DNA of 35,482 nucleotides from Erythrobacteraceae bacterium (GTDB lineage Bacteria; Pseudomonadota; Alphaproteobacteria; Sphingomonadales; Sphingomonadaceae): assembly GCA_024642545.1 (NCBI GenBank), contig JAHEAW010000012.1, forward strand, positions 1 through 35,482. The letters are read 5' to 3'. Positions within the stretch are counted from its first letter, which is position 1; each line of letters opens with the position of its first letter. The notes beneath the pieces were generated by a model. That model had not been told where the DNA came from, ran no database searches, and was given only the letters and a program-made list of their open reading frames with translations. Positions 14,671-22,859 of the stretch are shown here, one piece after another. The position numbers were made by a program, and so were the translations under genes.

Positions 14671-17286
14671 ATGTCGCACACCCTCCCTGCAAACACCGGC
14701 GATGATAATCGGATCAAGGCCGTGCTGGGTCCTACCAACACCGGCAAGACGCATCTCGCGATCGAACGGATGTGCGGCCACTCAAGCGGAGCCATTGGCT
14801 TTCCGCTGCGCTTGCTTGCGCGCGAGGTTTATGACCGGGTTGTCGCGATCAAGGGCGCCAAACAAGTGGCGTTGATTACGGGCGAGGAAAAGATCGAGCC
14901 GCCCGATGCGCGCTATTTTTGTTGTACTGCCGAAGCCATGCCCCTGCGCGGCGGGCCGAAACAGGACGGCTACAGCTTTGTCGCGCTGGATGAGGCGCAA
15001 CTGGGCGAAAACCGCGAGCGCGGACATATTTTCACTGACGGGCTGCTGCATGCGCGCGGGCGGGATGAAACCATGCTGCTGGGCGCGGCAACGCTGGAAC
15101 CTATGATCCGACAGTTGCTTCCGCGCGCAGAGATCATTCAGCGCCCGCGTTTCTCCACGCTCAGCCATATCGGGCCGCGCAAACTTTCGCGCTTGCCGCC
15201 GCGTAGCGCAATCGTCGGCTTTTCTGCCGAACAAGTTTATGCCGTGGCTGAAATGCTGCGCCGTTTTCGCGGCGGATCGGCAGTGGTGATGGGCGCGCTC
15301 AGTCCCGAAACCCGCAACAAGCAAGTAGCCATGTTCCAGTCGGGCGAGGTCGATTATATCGTTGCCACCGATGCGATCGGGATGGGGCTCAACCTCGATA
15401 TAAACCATGTTGCCTTTGCATCGCTGACCAAATTCGATGGGGTTCGCCAGCGCCGCTTGCACCCGGCAGAAATGGCGCAGATTGCCGGACGGGCCGGGCG
15501 CCATCAGCGCGATGGCACCTTTGGCACCCTGACCGGTCTTTCGGGACCCCATGCGGAGCCGGCGCAGTTTACCGAAGAAGAGATCTACGCCATCGAAGAA
15601 CACCGGTTCGCACCAATTACACGGCTGTTCTGGCGCGATGCTGAACCACGCTTTGAGACATTGCCGATGTTGATCGGCGATCTTGAAACGCCGCCGGATA
15701 ACCCTGCGCTTAGTCTCGCGCCCGAAGCAATCGATCTGGCGGTGCTCAAGCAATTGGCCCAGGAGCCATGGGCGGCGGGCATCGCTGGCCATGCCCAGGT
15801 GCGCCGCTTCTGGGAGGTGTGCTCTCTGCCTGATTTCCGCCAGCAGGGCGCAGATACGCATAGCCGCTTCGTCACCCGGCTGTGGCAGGACCTTCGCGGC
15901 GGCTATCTGGGAGCTGATTTTGTTGCCGCACGGATTTCCGAGCTGGACAATCAGCAAGGGGATATTCACACCATACAAGGGCGGATCGCTGCTATCCGCA
16001 GCTGGGCTTATATTTGTCAGCGCCCTGACTGGGTGCTGGCGCGCGATGAAATGGCGGGGCGGGCGCGAGCGGTCGAAGCGCGGCTGTCGGATGCGCTGCA
16101 TGGCCGCCTGACCGAACGTTTCGTCAACCGGAGGACTGCAATCCTGATGAAAACACTGGGACAAGACGCGTCATTGCTTCCTGTTTCGCTGACCGAAGAT
16201 GGCCAGTTGCTGGTGGAAGACGAGCCCATTGGCAAGATTGAGGGCTTCCGCTTTTCAGTCGATCACCAACTGGGGCATGCAGACCGCAAGATGCTGCTTG
16301 CGGCGGGCGAAAAGGCGCTCCCCCGCTTGCTGGCAGAGCGCGCCGAAGCGCTGATTGCCAGCGATCTTGCAGGACTCTCTTTGGAAAAGGGTATTTTGTG
16401 GTGGGACAGCCAAAGGATCGCTGATCTGGAGCCAGGAGCGAGCGCCGCCCAGCCGCGTTTGGTTCCGGCGCGCGAATTGGCATTACTGCCCGAGGCGGTA
16501 AGAGGCCGGCTGGTTACCGCGCTCAAGCAATGGACCGCGCAGGCAGTAGCGCCGCTTGCTCCGCTGGCGAAGCTGGAAGAGGCTTCGCGTGACCCAGCAG
16601 CAGGTTCAGAAGCGCGGGCGCTGCTGATTGCGCTGCTTGCAGGCCACGGTCACGTCAGCCGCGAAGACGCCGCACTGGAGCATTTGCCCAAGGAAGCAAG
16701 GCCATTCCTGCGGCGGCTTGGCGTCAGTTTCGGCGCGCTCGATGTGTTCGTGGCGGCCCTGCTCAAGCCTGCCCCGCGCCGCTTGTTGCACGATCTGGGT
16801 TATGACAAGCGACCCCTGCAAGATGCGATGCAATCGGTGATCGGCAAGTCTCGCCATATTCCATCGGGATACCGGCCGGCAGGCGAACAGCTGGTGCGGA
16901 TAGATATTGCCGAAAAGCTGGTCAAGGCGGCCCATCAGGTGCGCGCTCAAGCCGCTGGGCGCAGGTTTGTGCTCGACCCTTCGCTGGCCATTTCTACGGG
17001 CCTTACGCTGGATAGTTTCGCCCACTTGCTGGGTGTCGGCGGTTTTCGCCACTTGCCTGCCCGCAACCTGCCGGAAGGGGCGTTTGGCCCCCCGGCACCC
17101 GACAAGTGGGAATGGCATCCACGAAGAAGTTCAGCCCGGCATCGGGCCTCAGCGCCCGTAGATAAAAGGTCCGGCCGGCAAAAAGCGCAGCACAAGATGA
17201 AAAGGCCTGACCGAACGCCTAATCCGAAGCTCGCCGAACCTGCGGCAGGTAATGCGTTTGCTGCGCTGGCGGATCTGATTCGGTGA
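14671..17286 (+). CDS. SUV3-like DExH RNA helicase
   Basis: An 871-residue superfamily 2 helicase related to mitochondrial SUV3. Motif I GPTNTGKT is at 20-27, motif II DEAQ at about 107-110, motif V ATDAIGMGLNL near 233, and motif VI QIAGRAGR near 270. The remaining 550 residues include the helical and C-terminal regions typical of alphaproteobacterial homologues, ending in a basic low-complexity stretch (RRSSARHRASAPVDKRSGRQ). It is likely to unwind structured RNA for degradation or ribosome work. ATG 14671 gives the N-terminus MSHTLPANTGDDNRIKAVLG, the natural start of the fold. GTG 14569 and ATG 14617 add unconvincing sequence. The S4-domain gene overlaps its stop, so the two are one operon. 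Confidence 0.88.
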   Translation: MSHTLPANTGDDNRIKAVLGPTNTGKTHLAIERMCGHSSGAIGFPLRLLAREVYDRVVAIKGAKQVALITGEEKIEPPDARYFCCTAEAMPLRGGPKQDGYSFVALDEAQLGENRERGHIFTDGLLHARGRDETMLLGAATLEPMIRQLLPRAEIIQRPRFSTLSHIGPRKLSRLPPRSAIVGFSAEQVYAVAEMLRRFRGGSAVVMGALSPETRNKQVAMFQSGEVDYIVATDAIGMGLNLDINHVAFASLTKFDGVRQRRLHPAEMAQIAGRAGRHQRDGTFGTLTGLSGPHAEPAQFTEEEIYAIEEHRFAPITRLFWRDAEPRFETLPMLIGDLETPPDNPALSLAPEAIDLAVLKQLAQEPWAAGIAGHAQVRRFWEVCSLPDFRQQGADTHSRFVTRLWQDLRGGYLGADFVAARISELDNQQGDIHTIQGRIAAIRSWAYICQRPDWVLARDEMAGRARAVEARLSDALHGRLTERFVNRRTAILMKTLGQDASLLPVSLTEDGQLLVEDEPIGKIEGFRFSVDHQLGHADRKMLLAAGEKALPRLLAERAEALIASDLAGLSLEKGILWWDSQRIADLEPGASAAQPRLVPARELALLPEAVRGRLVTALKQWTAQAVAPLAPLAKLEEASRDPAAGSEARALLIALLAGHGHVSREDAALEHLPKEARPFLRRLGVSFGALDVFVAALLKPAPRRLLHDLGYDKRPLQDAMQSVIGKSRHIPSGYRPAGEQLVRIDIAEKLVKAAHQVRAQAAGRRFVLDPSLAISTGLTLDSFAHLLGVGGFRHLPARNLPEGAFGPPAPDKWEWHPRRSSARHRASAPVDKRSGRQKAQHKMKRPDRTPNPKLAEPAAGNAFAALADLIR

Positions 17287-17612
17287 TGCGGATCGACCGG
17301 CTCATGTGTTTTTTGCGCTTCGTGAAAACGCGCAGTCTTGCCCATCGGCTGGTTGACCAGGGACATATACGGCGCAATGGGATGCGGGTGACGCGCGCCA
17401 GCCTGCCTATCGAAATTGGGGATGTGCTCACCTTCCCGATTGGCGAAACTATCCGCATTGTCGAAATTCTGGCTTTGCCGGACCGGCGCGGACCCGCGGC
17501 CGAAGCGCAAATCTGTTATCGCGCGCTTGACCAAGCGGGACAATCCGCCATAGCACCAATGTTCAAGAATTTGGCCAATGGCGATCAGGACAAGGGGATC
17601 ACGCTGCCATGA
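17286..17612 (+). CDS. S4-domain RNA-binding protein (Hsp15-like)
   Basis: A 108-residue protein with an N-terminal S4 fold: [20 protein letters not shown], then [25 protein letters not shown] (about 1-60). The family contains Hsp15, which helps rescue stalled 50S subunits by binding RNA and peptidyl-tRNA. Its ATG shares a base with the helicase stop (TGATG), and its stop overlaps the fdxA start by four bases. The three genes are thus translationally coupled. A ribosome-associated role next to an RNA helicase is sensible, but the exact target is inferred from homology only. Confidence 0.85.
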   Translation: MRIDRLMCFLRFVKTRSLAHRLVDQGHIRRNGMRVTRASLPIEIGDVLTFPIGETIRIVEILALPDRRGPAAEAQICYRALDQAGQSAIAPMFKNLANGDQDKGITLP

Positions 17613-17947
17613 CTTATGTTGTCACCGACGCGTGCATAAAGTGCAAATATACCGATTGCGTCGAAGTTTGCCCGGTAGACTGTTTCTACGAAGGCGAAAC
17701 AATGCTGGTGATCAACCCCAGCGAATGCATTGATTGCGGCGTGTGCGAACCTGAATGCCCCGCTGAAGCAATCTTGCCCGATACCGAGGACAATCTCGAA
17801 AAGTGGCTTGAGCTTAACACAAAATTTTCCGCTGAATGGCCCAATATTACCAGTCAGAAGGAACCGCCCGCCGATGCCGACGAGCATAAGGGGGAAGAGG
17901 ACAAGTTTGACAAGTACTTCACCCCCGAACCGGGCGAAGGCGACTAG
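17609..17947 (+). CDS. fdxA: Seven-iron ferredoxin FdxA
   Basis: A 112-residue soluble electron carrier. Cysteines C9, C17 and C50 fit the [3Fe-4S] set, and C21, C40, C43 and C46 the [4Fe-4S] set; C12 and C25 are extra cysteines at positions also present in Azotobacter ferredoxin I. The motifs are [19 protein letters not shown] and [13 protein letters not shown]. The C-terminal half ([20 protein letters not shown]) is the typical extension. The acidic tail ends EPGEGD. Start ATG overlaps the S4 gene stop in ATGA. Physiological partner is unknown. A GC-rich hairpin follows the stop codon at 17963-17978. Confidence 0.95.
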   Translation: MTYVVTDACIKCKYTDCVEVCPVDCFYEGETMLVINPSECIDCGVCEPECPAEAILPDTEDNLEKWLELNTKFSAEWPNITSQKEPPADADEHKGEEDKFDKYFTPEPGEGD

Positions 17948-18266
17948 TCGATCCGCGCCTCGCGCCGGTTTTCCGGCGGCGCAGGTGACCCTGATTGAAA
18001 CTATTTCCACCCTGCGGCGGACCGATCTGTCTGCGGGGTAGAAATTTTGTTGCGAAGCTGCTATATAATGCTGCAACTGCACCGGTATGGTCCCGGTGAC
18101 AGCCGATGATCTGGAAAGGCAGGACCACCTAAGACAGCATGATCCGGTTTCGACCGCACGGTTCCGCCCGCCATTCGCACGCCCCAGTGTGGTTTGGCCG
18201 GAATGGTGTGGTCTCCAGGAGCATGGACTGCCGGGTCGCGGTTTTGCCTGCACGAAAGGAATAAGT
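17948..18266 (+). promoter_or_regulatory. 319-base gap: carD leader, with TATAAT box
   Basis: No convincing gene lies here. It contains a 6-bp GC stem with a TTTT loop (17963-17978) after fdxA and no T run. A perfect TATAAT (18064-18069) is a likely carD -10 element; no good -35 is visible at the right spacing. This would give a leader of about 190 bases. A 6-bp hairpin (CACCGG/CCGGTG, 18080-18098) lies near its 5' end. An open frame in phase with CarD runs from 18087 but looks like an untranslated leader. Confidence 0.5.
17963..17978 (+). terminator. GC-rich hairpin after fdxA, possible weak terminator
   Basis: CGCCGG-TTTT-CCGGCG begins 15 bases past the fdxA stop. The stem is perfect, but no T run follows, so termination is doubtful. 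Confidence 0.35.
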
Positions 18267-18800
18267 ATGGCAACTCAGGCCAATGCCTTCGATGTTGGCG
18301 ATTATGTGGTGTACCCTAAACATGGGGTGGGCCGGGTGATCGAGCTGCAAAATGAAGAAATCGCCGGAATGCAGCTGGAACTGTATGTGCTGCGGTTTGA
18401 AAAAGAGCGCATGACGCTGCGCGTGCCAACCAACAAGGTTGACGCAATCGGGATGCGCAAGCTGTCGAGCGACAAGACGCTGAAGGAAGCGATGGAAACG
18501 CTCAAGGGCAAACCCAAGGTCAAGCGGACCATGTGGAGCCGCCGGGCACAGGAATATGAAGCCAAGATCAATTCGGGCGACCTGGTGTCGATTGCCGAAG
18601 TGACCCGTGACCTGTTCCGCCCGGATGACCAGCCCGAACAGAGTTATTCCGAACGCCAGATTTTCGAAGCGGCCTCCAGTCGGCTCGCCCGTGAATTGGC
18701 CGCCATGGAGAAGACTGACGAGCCAACTGCGCTTGGAAAAATCCTCGACGTGCTGCGCGAACATGCGCCGCAGTATTACGATAACGCCGAAGAAGCCTGA
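18267..18800 (+). CDS. carD: CarD family transcriptional regulator
   Basis: A 177-residue RNA-polymerase-binding protein. The N-terminal CarD/TRCF-RID Tudor-like domain begins FDVGDYVVYPKHGVGRVIEL and continues ELYVLRFEKERMTLRVPTNK (about residues 8-60). The C-terminal helical domain, from about residue 80, contains WSRRAQEYEAKINSGDLVSIAEV and YSERQIFEAASSRLARELA, which in mycobacterial CarD contacts promoter DNA near the bubble. In actinobacteria it stabilises the open complex at rRNA promoters; alphaproteobacterial members are assumed similar. The ATG follows AAAGGA at about seven bases. A long leader precedes it and a strong terminator follows. Confidence 0.93.
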   Translation: MATQANAFDVGDYVVYPKHGVGRVIELQNEEIAGMQLELYVLRFEKERMTLRVPTNKVDAIGMRKLSSDKTLKEAMETLKGKPKVKRTMWSRRAQEYEAKINSGDLVSIAEVTRDLFRPDDQPEQSYSERQIFEAASSRLARELAAMEKTDEPTALGKILDVLREHAPQYYDNAEEA

Positions 18801-18833
18801 CCGACCGACGGGCGACTGATAGAATTCGACGAA

Positions 18834-18860
18834 GGGCTGCCTGGAAAGGCGGCCCTTTTT
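18834..18860 (+). terminator. Intrinsic terminator after carD
   Basis: GGGCTGCC-TGGAAA-GGCGGCCC forms an 8-bp stem with one T-G pair, followed directly by five T residues. It is 34 bases after the carD stop and is the clearest terminator on the + strand here. Confidence 0.85.
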
Positions 18861-18939
18861 CGTACCAGCCTTGTGGGATGCGGCATACTGTATTACATCG
18901 CCAATACGGAAATCGGAATTGCGCGGAGGAATACAGCTC

Positions 18940-19701
18940 ATGTTACACGGATTTTTCAGGAAAATTGCCCCGCTCGCGGTTGTCGCCATGTCAGCTGGCA
19001 TGGCAGGCTGCGATAGTACGCATATCCGGATCAATGACACCGACGGCGTGAAGCTGGCGGACCTTGATATGTCGGGCAAAGCGCCGGACGAACTCGTCCT
19101 GGCTGGGCCGGATACGGTCCTGGTCAGCGATGGTGCCAAATTGAGTATCAATGTTGATGGCGACGCCGATGCGGTCGCCGCGCTGCGTTTCTCGCTCAAG
19201 GACGGTACGCTGGCCATTATGCGCGAAGGCAAGAACTGGCGCGATATGGGCAGTGCCACGGTACATGTGACCATGCCCAGCCCCAAATCAATGACCTTGG
19301 CGGGCTCGGGCACGATCGAAACCGCATCTTTGGCGAGCGATGCAGAAGTAAATATCGTCGGCAGCGGCACCGCCAAATCGGCCAATCTGGCCAGTGACAA
19401 GCTGGAAATTACCATCGGCGGATCAGGCACCTATAGCGCGGCCGGGACGGCCAAGACGCTTGAGCTTACAGTGGCAGGATCGGGCAGCGCCAAGTTGGCT
19501 GATCTGAAAGTGGACGGCGCCGAGGTCACTATCCTTGGTTCAGGCGATACCGTCTTTGCCAGCGACGGCGCGGTCAAGGCCACTGTCATGGGTTCTGGCA
19601 ATGTCACTGTTACGGGCAATGCAACCTGTACGGTCAAATCCATGGGCGCGGGGACAGTGACCTGTCAGACCGTCAGGAAGGATGCCGATACCAAAGATTA
19701 A
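18940..19701 (+). CDS. Head-GIN domain (DUF2807) lipoprotein
   Basis: A 253-residue exported protein. The N-terminus MLHGFFRKIAPLAVVAMSA leads to a lipobox MAGC with Asp at +2. The rest is a putative auto-transporter-adhesin head GIN domain (DUF2807): a parallel beta-helix made of repeated turns ending in GSG (LAGSGTIETASL, IVGSGTAKSANL, VAGSGSAKLADL, MGSGNVTV). Such proteins are common in Bacteroidetes and in Sphingomonadales; role unknown. ATG 18940 has GGAGG ten bases upstream; the upstream frame from 18871 is discarded. Two lipoprotein genes sit together here, and the second follows by 48 bases. Confidence 0.85.
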   Translation: MLHGFFRKIAPLAVVAMSAGMAGCDSTHIRINDTDGVKLADLDMSGKAPDELVLAGPDTVLVSDGAKLSINVDGDADAVAALRFSLKDGTLAIMREGKNWRDMGSATVHVTMPSPKSMTLAGSGTIETASLASDAEVNIVGSGTAKSANLASDKLEITIGGSGTYSAAGTAKTLELTVAGSGSAKLADLKVDGAEVTILGSGDTVFASDGAVKATVMGSGNVTVTGNATCTVKSMGAGTVTCQTVRKDADTKD

Positions 19702-19749
19702 CTGGAGCGCAAGGCGCGGCGCGCTATGCTCTGTTGGAAAGGAATTTCC

Positions 19750-20076
19750 ATGCGGAACATAGCCCTTGTGTTAGCTGGCGGCCTGATCCTCATGCTGCCG
19801 GGCTGTATCGCGCGCACCGCCCTGTCAGTTGCCACCGCGCCGGTCAAAGTGGTCGGCAAGGCCGCTGATCTGGCGACCACCAGCCAGGCGGAAGCCGATC
19901 AAAAACGTGGGCGCGAGATTCGCCGGCGGGAAGATCGGCTTGGAAAGCTGGACCGCGCACGCGAAAAACTGGCGCGCAAATGTGATGCTGGCGATCCGCA
20001 AGCCTGCCGCAAGCTGGATGAGGTTAAAGCGGAAATAGAAACACTCAGCCCACAAGTTCCCTACGAACCAAGTTGA
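19750..20076 (+). CDS. Small lipoprotein of unknown function
   Basis: A 108-residue protein with signal MRNIALVLAGGLILMLPGC, whose LPGC is a good lipobox (Cys about residue 19). The mature part is mostly charged helix: EADQKRGREIRRREDRLGKL, DRAREKLARKCDAGDPQACRK, likely a short coiled coil with two cysteines in CDAGDPQAC. I do not recognise a named family. It begins at ATG 19750 with AAAGGAA seven bases upstream and probably shares a transcript with the DUF2807 lipoprotein. It may be an envelope-stress or adaptor protein, but no function can be inferred. The convergent Sua5 gene ends nine bases later. Confidence 0.72.
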   Translation: MRNIALVLAGGLILMLPGCIARTALSVATAPVKVVGKAADLATTSQAEADQKRGREIRRREDRLGKLDRAREKLARKCDAGDPQACRKLDEVKAEIETLSPQVPYEPS

Positions 20077-20085
20077 CGATTGCCA

Positions 20086-21039
20086 TCAAGCGGCGGCGCG
20101 GGACAGCCGGTCGTTAATCGCAGCGCCAATGCCGTGTTGCGGGATCGGGGCAACTGCAATGCAAGGATAATCAGACGCTGCGGCGACATGGAGCGCCGCG
20201 TAGAGCGCACCCGCTGCCTCCACCAAATCGCCGGTGGTAGACAGGTTCAGATGACCTGTAATCGGGCCAAAACCGATCAGGAATTCATCGGTATTAGCCA
20301 TCTGCACACCCAGCCGCAGAGGCTTGCCGGGCGAATAATGCCTGGCCATCTGGCCAGGCGCCTCGATCATCTCCGCTTGCGCAGCGCGTGAATGAACAGC
20401 GCCAGCGGCAATTGCGTGCAACTGCTCCAGATCAGCCGGGCCGTGTCGCAGAATCTCCCAGCTGCCGTCATGACGCAGGGCCAAAATCGTTGATTCGAGG
20501 CCTTTTTCACACGGGCCTGCATCAAGAATGAGATCAATCCGCCCAGCCAAAGTGGCGGCAACATGGGCGGCGCTGGTGGGGCTGATGGCATTGCTGAGAT
20601 TGGCTGACGGGGCGGCCAGCGGACAGCCGCTTTCCTGTATCAGCTGGCGCATGACTTCCCCTTGCGGCATCCGTAGAGCGACTGTGGGAAGCCCAGCCGT
20701 GACAGCCGGGGCCAGCGCTGCACCTTCTTTTACCGGGAGCACCAAAGTAACCGGCCCGGGCCAAACAGCTTGCGCCATTTGCAGCGCCGAAGCCCGGAAA
20801 TCCGCCAACTCCTGCGCCTGCGCCAAATTGTCCACATGGACGATCAGCGGATTGAAGCCGGGGCGCCCCTTGGCAGCATAGATCCGCGCCACCGCATCAG
20901 GATCGTCTGCCCGCGCGGCAAGGCCGTAAACTGTCTCGGTCGGCACGGCGACAAGGCCGCCATTGCGGATGATTCGCGCGGCCCGCGCGATTCCCGCCGC
21001 ATCCGCTGCTAGCATTTCCGTAGCGTTCTTGCCCGACAT
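20086..21039 (-). CDS. L-threonylcarbamoyladenylate synthase, Sua5 type
   Basis: A 317-residue enzyme that makes threonylcarbamoyl-AMP from threonine, bicarbonate and ATP, the first step of t6A37 tRNA modification. The YrdC-like domain carries VAVPTETVYGLAARADD, IYAAKGRPGFNPLIVHV, VTLVLP and the PSANLSNAISPTSAAHV substrate block. LDAGPCEKGLESTIL follows. The C-terminal Sua5 domain (about 225-317) begins after the linker APGQMARHYSPGKPLRLG, so this is the long Sua5 form rather than TsaC. The start at 21039 lacks a clear Shine-Dalgarno; 21015 is a second Met. It is divergent from the acyl-CoA dehydrogenase with 60 bases between. Confidence 0.92.
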   Translation of the reverse strand: MSGKNATEMLAADAAGIARAARIIRNGGLVAVPTETVYGLAARADDPDAVARIYAAKGRPGFNPLIVHVDNLAQAQELADFRASALQMAQAVWPGPVTLVLPVKEGAALAPAVTAGLPTVALRMPQGEVMRQLIQESGCPLAAPSANLSNAISPTSAAHVAATLAGRIDLILDAGPCEKGLESTILALRHDGSWEILRHGPADLEQLHAIAAGAVHSRAAQAEMIEAPGQMARHYSPGKPLRLGVQMANTDEFLIGFGPITGHLNLSTTGDLVEAAGALYAALHVAAASDYPCIAVAPIPQHGIGAAINDRLSRAAA

Positions 21040-21099
21040 GCCGCCGCGCTATAGGTGAAGCGTTAAAAAGCCAAGCTGCCAGAAGCCAAGGAACCTGCC

Positions 21100-22842
21100 G
21101 TGACTGTCTATTCTCCGCCGACTCGGGACCAATTGCTCGCCATCAAGGTATGCGCTGGAATCGAAGAACTCGCCCAAAACGAGAGATTTGCCGCTGCCGA
21201 GCCAGATATGGTTGAAGCGATTGTCGAGGGTATCGGCGGATTTGCTGCAGGTGAATGGGCTCCGCTGAACCGGATTGGCGACACACAAGGAGCAAAACTG
21301 GAAAACGGCGTCGTTCGCTTGCCCGATGGCTTTGCAGCAGCCTATCGAGCCTATGTCGAACAAGGCTGGAATGCCATTTCTGCCCCCGCCGCATTTGGCG
21401 GGCAGGGTCTGCCAAGCACATTGGGCTGCAATGTGCTGGAAAATCTGGGTACGGCCAATCTTGCCTTCAACCTGCTGCCAATGCTGTCAATCGGCGCAAT
21501 CGAAGCGCTTGAGCATCACGGCAGCGATGCGCAAAAGGCGCTTTACCTGCCCAAGCTGGTGAGCGGAGAGTGGTCTGGGACCATGAATTTGACCGAGCCG
21601 CAGGCCGGCAGCGATGTCGGCGCGCTGCGCAGCACCGCAGTGCCGATCGAGAGTGGCGAACATGCCGGCAAATACCGGATCAATGGCCAGAAGATCTATA
21701 TCACCTGGGGCGAACATGATCTGTCGGGCAATATCATTCATCTGGTGCTGGCCCGCACGCCGGGTGCGCCAGAGGGAACCCGCGGGATCAGCCTGTTCGT
21801 CGTACCCAAATATCATGTCGCCGCCGATGGCTCGCCTGGCCTGCATAATGACCTGCGCTGTGTCAGCCTGGAACATAAGCTGGGCATTAATGCCTCGCCG
21901 ACCTGTGTGATGAGCTATGGCGACAATGGCGCCTGTATTGGCGAGCTGGTTGGCACCGAAAATCGTGGATTGGCGGCAATGTTCACAATGATGAACTCCG
22001 CCCGGATCAATGTTGGCAGCCAAGGTGTGCAGATTGCCGAACGCGCGCTGCAGCAAGCCATGTATTACGCCACGGACCGGGTGCAATCAGCACGCGCAGG
22101 GTCACCTGACCGCTCCCCTGTGGCGATTATCGAGCACCCCGATGTTCGGCGGATGCTGATTCGGATGAAGTCCCTGACAGAAGCGATGCGTGCACTGCTT
22201 TATTATACCACCGGCCAAGTCGATCGCGGGACTTTGGGCGATGACGGCGCAGCCCGGCGGGCCGAAGTGCTGGTCCCTATGATCAAGGCCTGGGGCACTG
22301 ATACCGGAATTGAAGTCGCCAGTATCGGTGTTCAGGTCCACGGCGGCATGGGCTTTATCGAGGAAACCGGCGCTGCGCAGCATTACCGCGATGCCCGGAT
22401 TGCCCCGATCTATGAAGGCACCAACGGCATTCAGGCAGCAGATCTGGTTACGCGCAAGCTCGGGTTTGAAAATGGTGCAGTCTTCGCCCGGCTGATGGCT
22501 GATATTGCTGCCGATGCCGCAGACGAACCCGCGCTTACGGCGCTGGCGGCGGACTGCGCCGCGATTGGCACATGGATGCAAAATGACGCCAGCATAGATG
22601 ATAGACTGGCCGGCAGCGTGCCCTTTTGCACCATGTGTGCAGTGGCCGTGGCTGGTTGGCAAATGCTGCGCCAGAAGCGCGCCGCCGAGGCAGGTGCGGC
22701 CCCCGCCTTAGCCGCGTCCAAACGCGTTACAGCGCGCTACTTCCTCGATCACATAATCCCCGAAGCGCAAGGCCTCAAAGCCGCAGCCATCGCCGGTGCG
22801 AGCGTGTTGTACGAACTGGCGGCGGCTGATCTGGCGGGATAG
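21100..22842 (+). CDS. Acyl-CoA dehydrogenase (DmdC-like large family)
   Basis: A 580-residue flavoprotein that oxidises an acyl-CoA at the alpha-beta bond. The size and C-terminal extra helical domain place it with the long ACADs, which include 3-methylmercaptopropionyl-CoA dehydrogenase (DmdC). Motifs include MNLTEPQAGSDVGALRS, GQKIYITWGEHD, and IAPIYEGTNGIQAADLVTRKL, the last holding the likely catalytic Glu (YEGT). GTG 21100 is preceded by AAGGAA. Substrate is not readable; fatty-acid or sulfonium catabolism are both possible. It lies alone, divergent from sua5, and converges on the sugar dehydrogenase gene with 17 bases between. No other dmd gene is nearby. Confidence 0.88.
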   Translation: MTVYSPPTRDQLLAIKVCAGIEELAQNERFAAAEPDMVEAIVEGIGGFAAGEWAPLNRIGDTQGAKLENGVVRLPDGFAAAYRAYVEQGWNAISAPAAFGGQGLPSTLGCNVLENLGTANLAFNLLPMLSIGAIEALEHHGSDAQKALYLPKLVSGEWSGTMNLTEPQAGSDVGALRSTAVPIESGEHAGKYRINGQKIYITWGEHDLSGNIIHLVLARTPGAPEGTRGISLFVVPKYHVAADGSPGLHNDLRCVSLEHKLGINASPTCVMSYGDNGACIGELVGTENRGLAAMFTMMNSARINVGSQGVQIAERALQQAMYYATDRVQSARAGSPDRSPVAIIEHPDVRRMLIRMKSLTEAMRALLYYTTGQVDRGTLGDDGAARRAEVLVPMIKAWGTDTGIEVASIGVQVHGGMGFIEETGAAQHYRDARIAPIYEGTNGIQAADLVTRKLGFENGAVFARLMADIAADAADEPALTALAADCAAIGTWMQNDASIDDRLAGSVPFCTMCAVAVAGWQMLRQKRAAEAGAAPALAASKRVTARYFLDHIIPEAQGLKAAAIAGASVLYELAAADLAG

Positions 22843-22859
22843 GCCCGCAATTCCCCCGG

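Noticed and set aside
14782-16164. 460-codon open frame on the minus strand opposite the helicase
   Set aside because: It is antisense to a helicase with all its motifs, has no recognisable domain, and long reverse frames are normal in GC-rich coding DNA.
18087-18266. N-terminal extension of CarD by 60 codons
   Set aside because: The family starts at FDVGDYVVYP, and ATG 18267 has a good ribosome site; the extension is the leader.
18129-19430. 433-codon minus-strand frame across carD and the lipoprotein
   Set aside because: It runs antisense through two clear genes and a strong terminator, and has no family features.
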